Positions 26,990 to 35,555 of a stretch of DNA of 64,000 bases are shown piece by piece; within the stretch, counting starts at the first letter, position 1, and each line of letters starts with the position of its first letter. The notes under the pieces were generated by a model, which was not told the DNA's origin, made no database searches, and worked only from the letters and a program-made list of their open reading frames with translations. The stretch comes from Flavivirga rizhaonensis. Lineage in GTDB: Bacteria > Bacteroidota > Bacteroidia > Flavobacteriales > Flavobacteriaceae. Location: the NCBI RefSeq assembly GCF_004791695.1, contig NZ_SRSO01000011.1, forward strand, positions 62,001 through 126,000, given 5' to 3'. Position numbers and translations under genes: made by a program.

Positions 26990-28066
26990 TTAATTACAAC
27001 CGTTGTCATACCGTAGCCGATCATCTCCACCAACTCTTAAATCTATTTTGGTTTCGGTATATTTCGATATTTCATGTAATATCCAGTCGTTATTGCAATA
27101 TGGTAGACCTGGGACATTTATTGTTACTGTAATACCATTTGCTATACCATTTGCTACCCAAGTACCGAATACAGTCGTACTAGCCCAGGAAACAGATAAT
27201 GTACCATCTGTAGAAAAATTAAATGTATAACCAGCATATACATTGTCGAGGTTATTACTGTCACGTTCTAGCTTATCAACAGTCCAGTCACTACAAGTTG
27301 TTAAAACATTGGTTAATTGAATAGTGTCACAATCATCACAATCATCATCATTATAATCATAGTCATCATCTTCATCACAATCATTACTGTAAGTCTCAAT
27401 AATAGTTTCTAATTCTACTAAATTATTAACGCTTAATTCGGTATCATCAAAAAGAACAACAGTAATAGGGAAATTGATTGTTAGATAATCGTTTGTACTT
27501 AAATTATTAACGAGCTCAAATAAACTATTATCAGAATTTGCCGTTATAACATCAATAAGTTCATTATTTGTATTAAAGACAGATGCTATTATAGGGTATT
27601 TAAAATCCAGACATTCGATGTCATCATCTTGTTCATTTTCACCCTTACAATTGTTTGAATAGCTTGACAGTTCGGTGGCATTGTTTATAGTAGCTTTAGA
27701 GTGATCTTTAAGACTTATGGTTATAGGGTAGGTAATATCAAGAGTATCAATATCATCATCTTCTTCATCAAAAATGTATTCAATAATTTTATAATCCTCT
27801 TTAGAAGTAATATTGATATTTTGGTTATTTGCGGTTACTGCCAAAGGTAAATTAATATTAAAGCAGTTAGATTTATCAATGATGTTATCATTAGACCCAT
27901 CGTTACTTACAGTTTTTAACATCAGGTTTGCAATCTTTGAGTTTGCAACCAAAACTTCATCTTCGGGTGCTTCTATGAGTTCTCTTTCTTCAGTTCTGCA
28001 AGAATTTAATAGCATTATGACTGCGATTGAGAATATAACATGGATCTTAAATAGTTTGTTCATCAA
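26990..28066 (-). CDS. Asp-rich repeat lipoprotein with C-terminal lipocalin-like domain
   Basis: A 358-residue lipoprotein (lipobox MLLNSC). Residues about 48-225 hold three to four copies of a module of about 60 residues with the core Y/FPITxxLxDxxxxxxNNxxEL followed by SNxC and an acidic run, for example ITYPITISLKDHSKAT and INFPITVVLFDDTELS. The third module ends in an Asp/Cys-rich tract near residues 232-250 (DDDCDDCD). The C-terminal 110 residues resemble a lipocalin-like domain (GYTFNFSTDGTLSV, FGTWVANG). The acidic tracts suggest metal binding. It is divergent from the fecI-type gene, 103 bases away, and may be its target; this is inferred. Confidence 0.75.
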   Translation of the reverse strand: MMNKLFKIHVIFSIAVIMLLNSCRTEERELIEAPEDEVLVANSKIANLMLKTVSNDGSNDNIIDKSNCFNINLPLAVTANNQNINITSKEDYKIIEYIFDEEDDDIDTLDITYPITISLKDHSKATINNATELSSYSNNCKGENEQDDDIECLDFKYPIIASVFNTNNELIDVITANSDNSLFELVNNLSTNDYLTINFPITVVLFDDTELSVNNLVELETIIETYSNDCDEDDDYDYNDDDCDDCDTIQLTNVLTTCSDWTVDKLERDSNNLDNVYAGYTFNFSTDGTLSVSWASTTVFGTWVANGIANGITVTINVPGLPYCNNDWILHEISKYTETKIDLRVGGDDRLRYDNGCN

Positions 28067-28169
28067 TTCTTTTTCTGTGCTTAAGTTATATCTATAACAA
28101 CTTAAGTTTATAAACTCCTCATTTTTTTAAATAAATTTTTATATAACTTTAGCAGCGCAAAACAATATT

Positions 28170-28694
28170 TTGGAAAAAAACCTTAACGATTCAATTTGTA
28201 AAGAAGCAGTTTTTGAACGTATTTATAATAAATACTCTAAGGATTTATATGCTTATTTGTATTATAAATATGGAGAACAATTTAACCCCAATGATAAAAC
28301 TCAAGATGCTTTTGTAAAACTATGGAGCAATTGTAAAAAAGTAACACTAAGTAAAGCGAAGTCTTTTTTATACACTGTGGCTAATAATATGATGCTTAAT
28401 GAGATCAAACATCAAAAAGTAGTTTTAAAACATCAACAAACACAGCCTAAAGATTATACTTACGAAACTCCGGAATTTATTTTAGAAAAAGAACAGTTTT
28501 TAGAACGTTATAATAAGGTGTTGGCTCGTTTAAATGAAGAGCAACGTGTCGCTTTTTTGTTAAATAAAACAGAAGGAAAGAAGCATAGTGAAATTGCTGA
28601 GATGTTAGGAGTAACCCAAAAGGTTGTTGAATATAGAATTTATAGTGCTTTCAATATTCTGAAAAAAGAATTGAAAGGATTTAAAATAAAATAA
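28170..28694 (+). CDS. FecI-type ECF sigma factor
   Basis: A 174-residue sigma-70 protein starting at TTG (28170), since no ATG is available in the first part of the frame. Region 2 contains NPNDKTQDAFVKLWSNC and AKSFLYTVANNMMLNEI; region 4 is NEEQRVAFLLNKTEGKKHSEIAEMLGVTQKVVEYRI in short blocks with a clear helix-turn-helix. It is followed by a FecR-like regulator and a TonB-dependent receptor, the standard order of a cell-surface signalling system in which a ligand bound outside triggers receptor synthesis. Confidence 0.88.
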   Translation: MEKNLNDSICKEAVFERIYNKYSKDLYAYLYYKYGEQFNPNDKTQDAFVKLWSNCKKVTLSKAKSFLYTVANNMMLNEIKHQKVVLKHQQTQPKDYTYETPEFILEKEQFLERYNKVLARLNEEQRVAFLLNKTEGKKHSEIAEMLGVTQKVVEYRIYSAFNILKKELKGFKIK

Positions 28695-28726
28695 GGAGAA
28701 ATGGAAGTGAAGTTGTTATATATATA

Positions 28727-29638
28727 ATGGACAAAGATTATTTACTTGAGAAATGGCTAAAAGGTGACTTAACTGATGCTGAAAAAGAAGCATTTAGTAA
28801 GTTAGATGATGCCCAGTTTAATCAATATATTATTGATGCTGCGCAACATTTCAAGGTTTCTAATTTTTCTGAAGTAGATAGTTTCCAGGATTTCAAGCAA
28901 CGCTATAATTTGCATAGAACGCCTGTTAAAAAATTGAGTTGGTTGCACCCTTTATTAAAAATAGCTTGTGTTATTGTAGTAAGTTTAGGAATCTATTTTA
29001 CATTTTTTTTCAATAGGCTTACGCATTTTGAAACTATGGCAAGTGAAAAAACGACTATAGAGCTTCCAGATCACTCAAAAGTTGAATTAAATGCCTTAAC
29101 AGAGGTATGGTTTAATGCTGAAAATTGGAATAAAAAAAGAGCTCTTGAACTTGAAGGTGAAGCGTTTTTTAAAGTTGCAACAGGCAGTGTTTTTGATGTT
29201 AAAACACATGATGGTATAGTAACGGTGGTTGGTACGCAATTTAATGTGAAACAACGTGATCACTATTTTGAAGTTAAATGTTTTGAGGGGATCGTTAAAG
29301 TAACATCAGATACTATTACAAGACAACTATATGCAGGAGATGTTTTTCGGATTTTGCATGGAACGTTTTCCGAAACAAAGACTACAGTGCCATCTCCAAA
29401 ATGGACTCATAATATAAGTAACTTTGAAGCCGTCCCATTTAAAGAAATTTTAGCAGAATTGGAGCGACAATATAATATAGAAGTTACTTTTAAAGGGATT
29501 GATGCGAACCGATTATTCACGGGAGGGTTTGTGCATGACAAACTTGAAAACGCATTAATTTCTATCACGCAGCCAATGAATTTGACTTTTGAATTACGAT
29601 CTTCAAACCTGGTAATAATTCATGGAAAAGAGAATTAA
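28727..29638 (+). CDS. FecR-family anti-sigma factor
   Basis: A 303-residue single-pass protein. The N-terminal 75 residues are cytoplasmic (LLEKWLKGDLTDAEKEAF), a membrane helix follows near 82-100 (LLKIACVIVVSLGIYFTFF), and the periplasmic part has the FecR domain (KTTIELPDHSKVELNALTEV, ELEGEAFFKVATG, DVKTHDGIVTVVGTQFNV) and the C-terminal DUF4974-like segment (FKEILAELERQYNIEVTFKG). It holds the sigma factor until the receptor's signal arrives. It overlaps the receptor gene by 17 bases, indicating coupling. Confidence 0.92.
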   Translation: MDKDYLLEKWLKGDLTDAEKEAFSKLDDAQFNQYIIDAAQHFKVSNFSEVDSFQDFKQRYNLHRTPVKKLSWLHPLLKIACVIVVSLGIYFTFFFNRLTHFETMASEKTTIELPDHSKVELNALTEVWFNAENWNKKRALELEGEAFFKVATGSVFDVKTHDGIVTVVGTQFNVKQRDHYFEVKCFEGIVKVTSDTITRQLYAGDVFRILHGTFSETKTTVPSPKWTHNISNFEAVPFKEILAELERQYNIEVTFKGIDANRLFTGGFVHDKLENALISITQPMNLTFELRSSNLVIIHGKEN

Positions 29639-32138
29639 AAAAATAGCTATTTTTTTTAGCCTCTTGTTTTTTATTACTAATTGTGTTTTCGCTCAAGATA
29701 CTGATGGTTCAAGAACCTTATCTCAAATAATTACAACACTTCAAGAAGTATATAATGTTCAATTTAACTATGCAGAAGATGTTATTGAAGGTGTTTCGTT
29801 AAAATCTCCAACTAAAAATTTATCTCTGGAGGAAGTTTTAACTTATTTGGAGAATAATACAACTTTATCGTTTACTTTAATGGGAGATCGTTTTGTTCTT
29901 ATTAAACCAACAACAGATATTATATTATGTGGATACCTTAAAAGGAAAGATAATTTAGAGGTATTGTCTTCTGCAACAGTTCAAACTTCAGACAGTTTTA
30001 CTACCAGTGATAAAAATGGTTTTTTTCAAATTAAAGTTAAAAATCCATTGCAGTTAATAACGATACGGTATTTAGGGTATAAAACAATTATGAAACCGTA
30101 TAATCAATTTGAAGTATCTGGTTGTAAGGATGTGTATTTACAATCAAATTTTCAACTATTGTCTCAAGTTATCATCTCAAACTATATAACAAGTGGTATT
30201 AATAAAATAGATAATGGTTCATTTCAGATAGATTTTTCTAATTTAGAGATTCTTCCAGGATTGATTGACCATGATGTTTTGCAATCTGTTCAAGCATTTC
30301 CGGGCATTCAAAGTGTCAATGAAACAGTTTCAAATATTAATATAAGAGGCGGAACTCACGATCAGAATTTAATTCTCTGGGATGATATAAAGATGTACCA
30401 ATCTGGACATTTTTTTGGTTTAATTTCTATGTATAACCCTCATATTACTCAAAAAGTTTCTTTAAGAAAAAGTGGGAGTGATGTTAGTTATACAGATGGT
30501 GTTTCAGGAACTATAGAAATGCAAACCAATCATGAAGTAAATAGAACATTTAAAGGTGTAATTGGAGTAAATTTAACAGATGCTAATAGCTTTGCAGATA
30601 TTCCAGTTAATGAATCATCTTCCATACAAGTGGCAGCAAGAAAATCTATTAGTGATTTTTTTGAAACGCCGACATATACCGCTTTTTTTGATAGAATTTC
30701 ACAAAATACAGAAGTAGCATCGAATGCTACAACTATAACAAATACCGATAAAACTTTTGATTTTTATGATACGTCACTCAGATGGATTTATAATATAAGT
30801 GATAAAGACAAATTGAGAGTTAATTTTATTAATGTTCATAATCAGCTTCGGTTTAATGAAAATGCCATTATAAATCAAGAAGAAGAGTCCCGTGATAGTA
30901 AATTAACTCAGAATAGCATTGCTGGTGCTTTGCATTACAATAGAGTATGGAATGATAAGTTGAAAACAGATTTTGAAGTTTATGAAACAGATTATAAGCT
31001 TAGAGCTGTAAATGCTAATATACTTGATTCACAACGTTTTTTACAAGAAAATATAGTATCGGAAACCAGTACGAAACTTAAAGTGAATTATAAATTAAGT
31101 AATAGGCTAGAACTTTTAAATGGTTATCATTTTGTTGAGACTGAAGTTACCAATTTAGATGATGTAGATAACCCATTATTTAGATTTTTAGTTTCAGAAG
31201 TCGTAAGAACACATGGTGTTTTTTCTCAAGTTGGCTATAAAGCTTTAAATAATAAAACGAACTTAAATTTAGGGCTTAGATACAACTATATTAGTAAATT
31301 TAATAAATCTATTTGGGAACCTCGATTAAGTTTTAGCCACCAATTTTTTAAGCATTTTGCTCTTGAAATTCTTGGAGAATATAAACATCAAAATACATCA
31401 CAGGTCATTAATTTTCAAAATGACTTTTTAGGAATTGAGAAACGTAGGTGGCAATTATCAAATGATAAAGAGATTCCAGTTATTACAAGTAAACAAATTT
31501 CTATGGGATTAAACTATAATTATAGTGGATGGCTAGTTGATATAGATGGTTTTTATAAAATTGTTGATGGTATTACGACCCAAAGTCAGGGATTTCAAAA
31601 TCAATATGAATTTGTTAAAAGCCATGGTCGTTATGATGTTAAAGGAGTAGATGTATTATTTAGAAAATATATTGAAAAATTCAGTACTTGGTTAAGTTAT
31701 TCGTATATGAACAATCGTTATCTTTTTAAAGACTTAGAAACGAATTATTTCCCTAGTAATTATAATATTTCACATACTGCTACTTTAGGAATGACCTATG
31801 CATTAAATAACTTAAAATTTTCTGCGGGTTTAAATTGGCACTCTGGAAAGCCTACTACACAACCTGTTTTTGAGAATCAAATTATTGATAAGCAAGTGAA
31901 TTATGAAACGACTAATGCCTCAAATTTAGATGATTACTTGCGATTAGATATTTCTGCAATTTATAATTTTAAATTAAGCGATAAAACAAGAGCTCATTTA
32001 GGTGTCTCGATTTGGAATGTTTTAGATAAAGAAAATGAAATTAATAATTTTTATCGTGTAAAAGATGAAACTATTATGGAAACAGTGCAAAAATCTTTGG
32101 GGCTTACACCTAATGCTGTTTTTAGAGTTTATTTTTAG
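29622..32138 (+). CDS. TonB-dependent receptor with STN and carboxypeptidase-like domains
   Basis: An 838-residue outer-membrane transporter. After the signal peptide (FITNCVFAQ) comes a secretin/TonB STN domain (about 30-105, TLQEVYNVQFNYAEDVIEGV), a carboxypeptidase-regulatory-like domain (about 107-180, GYLKRKDNLEVLSSATVQ), the plug (about 210-310, INIRGGTHDQNLILWDDI) and a 22-strand type barrel ending in FRVYF. The STN domain is the part that signals to FecR. No SusD partner lies next to it, which argues for a siderophore, haem or small-molecule ligand over glycans, but the ligand is unknown. Confidence 0.9.
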   Translation: MEKRIKKIAIFFSLLFFITNCVFAQDTDGSRTLSQIITTLQEVYNVQFNYAEDVIEGVSLKSPTKNLSLEEVLTYLENNTTLSFTLMGDRFVLIKPTTDIILCGYLKRKDNLEVLSSATVQTSDSFTTSDKNGFFQIKVKNPLQLITIRYLGYKTIMKPYNQFEVSGCKDVYLQSNFQLLSQVIISNYITSGINKIDNGSFQIDFSNLEILPGLIDHDVLQSVQAFPGIQSVNETVSNINIRGGTHDQNLILWDDIKMYQSGHFFGLISMYNPHITQKVSLRKSGSDVSYTDGVSGTIEMQTNHEVNRTFKGVIGVNLTDANSFADIPVNESSSIQVAARKSISDFFETPTYTAFFDRISQNTEVASNATTITNTDKTFDFYDTSLRWIYNISDKDKLRVNFINVHNQLRFNENAIINQEEESRDSKLTQNSIAGALHYNRVWNDKLKTDFEVYETDYKLRAVNANILDSQRFLQENIVSETSTKLKVNYKLSNRLELLNGYHFVETEVTNLDDVDNPLFRFLVSEVVRTHGVFSQVGYKALNNKTNLNLGLRYNYISKFNKSIWEPRLSFSHQFFKHFALEILGEYKHQNTSQVINFQNDFLGIEKRRWQLSNDKEIPVITSKQISMGLNYNYSGWLVDIDGFYKIVDGITTQSQGFQNQYEFVKSHGRYDVKGVDVLFRKYIEKFSTWLSYSYMNNRYLFKDLETNYFPSNYNISHTATLGMTYALNNLKFSAGLNWHSGKPTTQPVFENQIIDKQVNYETTNASNLDDYLRLDISAIYNFKLSDKTRAHLGVSIWNVLDKENEINNFYRVKDETIMETVQKSLGLTPNAVFRVYF

Positions 32139-32144
32139 TCTAGA

Positions 32145-32681
32145 TTATAGCTCAACTTTAGCATTATGATCTTTTAAAATTTCTATATAATCCTCCATTT
32201 TAAATTCTGAAGCTTTAAAACTATTAGATCTTTTCTTTGCTTGTGCTTGTCTGGCAATACTTCTTGAAAAACGACGAATACTTTGTTCAGAATCTAATAT
32301 AATACCAGGTACAGGCACATTTTTTCCAGCTTCATCTTTGGCGACCATGGTGAAATAAGAAGAGTTACAATGCTTTTTATTGCCTGTTTGAATATTTTCA
32401 GATTCTACGCGAACACCAATAACCATTGAAGTTCTACCTGTATAATTAACGGATGCTTTTAGTGTTACTAACTCACCAACATCAATAGGGTTTAAAAAAT
32501 CTACTTTATTTACAGATGCCGTAACACAATAGTTTCTGGAATGTTTTGATGCGCAGGCAAATGCTATTTGATCCATGAGATTTAGAATATAGCCACCATG
32601 AATTTTTCCGCTAAAATTTGAGTGCGATGGTAACATTAATTCCGAGATGGTAATTTGGGATTCTTTTATGCTTTTAAACAT
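32145..32681 (-). CDS. Acyl-CoA thioesterase (hotdog fold)
   Basis: A 178-residue cytoplasmic hotdog protein with the BACH/YciA-like core HGGYILNLMDQIAFACASKH near residues 28-47, DFLNPIDVGELVTLKASVNY and TGRTSMVIGVRVESENIQTG. It hydrolyses acyl-CoA thioesters; chain preference is unknown. An acidic/basic C-terminal extension of about 45 residues (RRFSRSIARQAQAKKRSN) follows the fold. It lies 4 bases from the stop of the DUF3307 gene, so it may be the third gene of the satD unit or merely adjacent. Confidence 0.88.
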   Translation of the reverse strand: MFKSIKESQITISELMLPSHSNFSGKIHGGYILNLMDQIAFACASKHSRNYCVTASVNKVDFLNPIDVGELVTLKASVNYTGRTSMVIGVRVESENIQTGNKKHCNSSYFTMVAKDEAGKNVPVPGIILDSEQSIRRFSRSIARQAQAKKRSNSFKASEFKMEDYIEILKDHNAKVEL

Positions 32682-32685
32682 ATGT

Positions 32686-33378
32686 TTAAGTTAGTACAGA
32701 GTATATAATACCTGTGGTTATTGCTATTCCAAAACTAATTAAAGTGCCTATTAAAATATATTCTGTAAGTTGTCTGTCTTTTAAGTCTCCAAATCTGAAA
32801 ACTGACTTTGCTGTAATTAAAAAACCTACAGCTTCCCAATGCCCTGCAATTATAAATATAAACACTAAAATACGCTCTAAAATACCAATATATTTACCAG
32901 CGTCCTTAAGGGAATCATTATTTTTAGTAAGTTCTGAAATATTCCACTTTAAAAAAATGGTTTTCATAATTATTGATACAGGAATTGTTAAAAACAAGAA
33001 ACAGATTAGTAACAAAATGTTGTTTTCGGTTATAAAAGATTCTAGATTAAATGTATTATCTAAATAGAAAAAAGAACATCCAATTATGATTAAAATATGA
33101 AGTAATTGATCTATAAAAAATAGCAATCGTTTTGTTTTTTCAGTTTGAAAGACAAGCTTTAAACCATCAATTAGTAGGTGAGAAATACCTATTGTTAATA
33201 TAATAGGCCACAGTGATATATCCCAAAGTAATAGTATCACCAGTGCAATATGAATTAGTATATGTAAATACAGTTTTGGCGATTTTAATTTTTTCTTTTC
33301 TTTTTCCAGAACCCATTTTTGAGGTTGTAGAAAAAAATCACCAATTAAATGAGCTAATAAAAGTTTAAGTAGTATCAT
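32686..33378 (-). CDS. DUF3307 membrane protein
   Basis: A 230-residue protein with about six membrane helices. The N-terminal LLAHLIGDFFLQPQKWVLEK is the conserved DUF3307 motif, and ISHLLIDGLKLVF near residue 84 has a second conserved His/Asp pair in a helix. The C-terminus (GTLISFGIAITTGIIYSVL) is a final span. Function of the family is not established. Its ATG overlaps the satD stop codon (4 bases), so SatD and this protein are produced together; the pair is the conserved unit of the satD locus. Confidence 0.85.
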   Translation of the reverse strand: MILLKLLLAHLIGDFFLQPQKWVLEKEKKKLKSPKLYLHILIHIALVILLLWDISLWPIILTIGISHLLIDGLKLVFQTEKTKRLLFFIDQLLHILIIIGCSFFYLDNTFNLESFITENNILLLICFLFLTIPVSIIMKTIFLKWNISELTKNNDSLKDAGKYIGILERILVFIFIIAGHWEAVGFLITAKSVFRFGDLKDRQLTEYILIGTLISFGIAITTGIIYSVLT

Positions 33379-34004
33379 ATTAAAGTATTTATTTTTTGTC
33401 TGTACATAAGGTCTAGTTCCATAATTTCGTCTAGATGCGCTCTTTTTTGCCTAGTACTTACTGCATTTTGATTTATACCTATAAGTTGCCCCAGTTCGCT
33501 TTGTAATGCATCTGGTTTTTCTATACTTAGCTTAACAATTTCTGCTAGATTTACGGTCCAACTATCCATAGATATGAGGGCTAACTTAAAATATAAGTTT
33601 AAAGCTTCGTCTATTTCAAAACTGTTAGTTTTTATTCGTAAATTCTGTTTTTCTTTTTTCAAGGTTTCCAGAGTTTCTCCTGAATATATAAAGGCTTCTC
33701 CATTAGATTCTGTCACACTTTCGCCTTCATAGGTTTTATTACCAATACCAATGGCTAACCGAACATCTAAGCCATGAATAGATTTTATACAGGCTTTTAT
33801 ATATAGTGCAGCTATAAAGCAGGAATGGACATCTTTAATTTCTATTTGAAAGCTATCACCACGGTATATTTCCCAGTATGTCTTATCTGTACTTAAAAAA
33901 GATAATGCATCCTTTAGTACTTTTATCCATGTTTCTGGAGTTACCTGAGTTCTAGACTTAATAATGTCGCCTGTTATAACACTTGTTATGGTGTTTGATA
34001 TCAT
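33375..34004 (-). CDS. SatD family protein: cyclase-like N-terminal domain plus C-terminal helix-turn-helix
   Basis: A 209-residue SatD family protein. The N-terminal 120 residues contain VITGDIIKSR (Asp13), YWEIYRGDSFQIEI (Asp50), an AALYIKACIKSI helix and VRLAIGIGNKTYEG followed by GEAFIYSGETLETLKK. By eye, this order resembles class III nucleotide cyclases: two metal Asp in D-I and GDxF contexts, then a (L/V)RxxIGIG strand and a G-x-A-x-x-(S/A)-G helix. Residues about 165-200 (LGQLIGINQNAVSTRQKRA) form a helix-turn-helix. The start codon is 1 base from the first of five operator-like inverted repeats, so self-regulation is likely. Molecular function of SatD is not established; cyclase activity is inference only. 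Confidence 0.8.
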   Translation of the reverse strand: MISNTITSVITGDIIKSRTQVTPETWIKVLKDALSFLSTDKTYWEIYRGDSFQIEIKDVHSCFIAALYIKACIKSIHGLDVRLAIGIGNKTYEGESVTESNGEAFIYSGETLETLKKEKQNLRIKTNSFEIDEALNLYFKLALISMDSWTVNLAEIVKLSIEKPDALQSELGQLIGINQNAVSTRQKRAHLDEIMELDLMYRQKINTLI

Positions 34005-34005
34005 A

Positions 34006-34165
34006 TATCACGTTTTTATGTGATAAACAAATATATCACATTATTGTGTGATAAACAAATATATCACACTTTTATGTGATAATTTAACATATCGCATTAT
34101 TGTGTGATAAATGACAATATCACATTTTTATGTGATATTTTAGTATGCCAAGTTTTGTGTGATGT
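34006..34165 (-). promoter_or_regulatory. Tandem operator/promoter array upstream of satD
   Basis: Five 20-bp inverted repeats of the form TATCAC-N8-GTGATA start at 34006, 34034, 34062, 34090 and 34118, an exact 28-bp period; a decayed sixth lies near 34145. The array fills the entire gap between the rmuC stop (34170) and the satD start codon (34004). On the minus strand the 8-base spacers at 34028-34035 and 34056-34063 read TATATTTG, a perfect -7 box. The TTTG at 34056-34059 lies 20 bases from the 34028 box, so it can be its -33 element, with one whole inverted repeat in between. This is the layout expected for a repressor binding between -33 and -7. Confidence 0.85.
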
Positions 34166-34169
34166 AATG

Positions 34170-35489
34170 CTAATGTTCTTCTTCAGCTCGCTTTATAATA
34201 GCTTCAGGCAAGGCTTTTTTAGCTTTGGCCCCCATTTTTTTAAGTTTTTCGACACTTGTAACTAGATTACCTTTACCTTCAACTAACTTGTTCATAGCAG
34301 CAGAGTAATCAGTTTTAGCAGCATCAATTTTTTTACCAACACCCGTTAAATCTTTTACTAAACCTTCAAATTTATCGTATAAGGCACCTGCTTGCCTAGC
34401 TATTTCTATAGCGTTTCGTTGTTGTTTTTCGTTATTCCACATGGTGTCAATCGTGCGAAGTGTAGCTAGTAGGGTCGAAGGTGTTACAATAACAATATTT
34501 TTCTCGAAAGCTTTATTATATATAGAGTTGTCTTCGTTTACTACAATAGCAAATGCGGGTTCTATAGGGATAAACATAAGTACAAAATCTGGTGATTCTA
34601 TATCATATAAGTCTTGATAATTTTTTTCTGAAAGTTGATCGACATGTTTTCTAATAGAGTTAACATGTGCTTTTAAGAATGGTATTTTATCATCATCTTC
34701 TGCATTTACCAAACGTTCGTAATCTGTTAATGAGACTTTGGAATCGATGATCATTTTTTTGCTGTCAGGAAGATGTAAAACGACATCGGGTAAGACTCTG
34801 GAGCCATCATCTAAAGTAAAACTTTGTTGTACAAAATATTCTCTGTCTTTTTCTAACCCAGATTTTTCAAGAACACGCTCTAAAACTAATTCACCCCAAT
34901 TCCCCTGCATTTTACTATCTCCTTTTAAGGCTCTAGTTAAGTTGGTCGCTTCTTTAGTCATTTGTTGATTAAGATCTTTTAAACCCAACAATTGTTCCTT
35001 TAAAGCAGAATGCATGCTGATACTTTCTTTTTGAGATGCTTCCACTTTTTTTTCAAAACCTTGTATCTTTTCTTGTAAGGGACTTAAAATATTTTTGATG
35101 TTTTCTTTGTTCTGAAGTGTGAATTTTTCAGACTTTTCATCTAATATTTTAGTAGCTAATAATTCGAAATCTTTACGTAATTGTTCTTGGCGTTCTTCTA
35201 TCTCTTTATCACGTTTTAAATTTAATTGTTGAAGGTTTTCGTACTCGGTATTTTTTCTGGTTAACTCAGCATTTAAAAACTCTTTCTCTCTTCTTATCTC
35301 TTCACGCTCATTTTCAATTTTACTTAGGTTTTGCTTTAACTCATCAATCGTCAAATTCATCTGATTTTGGCGCTCTTCTAAGATGCTTTTTTCACTTTTA
35401 CTTTTTAGTCTAGTGAATAAAATACCTAAATAACCACCAATTGCTGCAGAAATGAGTATAGAAATTATAAGAATAAGATTGTCGTTCAT
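34170..35489 (-). CDS. rmuC: DNA recombination protein RmuC
   Basis: A 439-residue protein: an N-terminal membrane helix (LILIISILISAAIGGYLGILF), a long coiled coil (about 30-180, rich in Glu/Lys/Gln heptads), and the RmuC nuclease-like domain from about 185 (MQGNWGELVLERVLEKSGLE, SRVLPDVVLHLPDSKKMIID, DFVLMFIPIEPAFAIVVN, IVIVTPSTLLATLRTIDTMW). RmuC limits inversions at short inverted repeats in E. coli. Length and domain order are normal. It precedes the satD array on the same strand. Confidence 0.93.
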   Translation of the reverse strand: MNDNLILIISILISAAIGGYLGILFTRLKSKSEKSILEERQNQMNLTIDELKQNLSKIENEREEIRREKEFLNAELTRKNTEYENLQQLNLKRDKEIEERQEQLRKDFELLATKILDEKSEKFTLQNKENIKNILSPLQEKIQGFEKKVEASQKESISMHSALKEQLLGLKDLNQQMTKEATNLTRALKGDSKMQGNWGELVLERVLEKSGLEKDREYFVQQSFTLDDGSRVLPDVVLHLPDSKKMIIDSKVSLTDYERLVNAEDDDKIPFLKAHVNSIRKHVDQLSEKNYQDLYDIESPDFVLMFIPIEPAFAIVVNEDNSIYNKAFEKNIVIVTPSTLLATLRTIDTMWNNEKQQRNAIEIARQAGALYDKFEGLVKDLTGVGKKIDAAKTDYSAAMNKLVEGKGNLVTSVEKLKKMGAKAKKALPEAIIKRAEEEH

Positions 35490-35555
35490 GTATTTGAAAA
35501 TATATACCCAAAGATAATTTTTTAGTTGGAAGATTAAAGAATGAAATAAGAAGAA

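Noticed and set aside
34006..34165. Regular repeat array considered as a CRISPR
   Set aside because: Repeats are short palindromes, the 8-base spacers are too short and partly identical, no cas genes are near, and the units carry promoter boxes.
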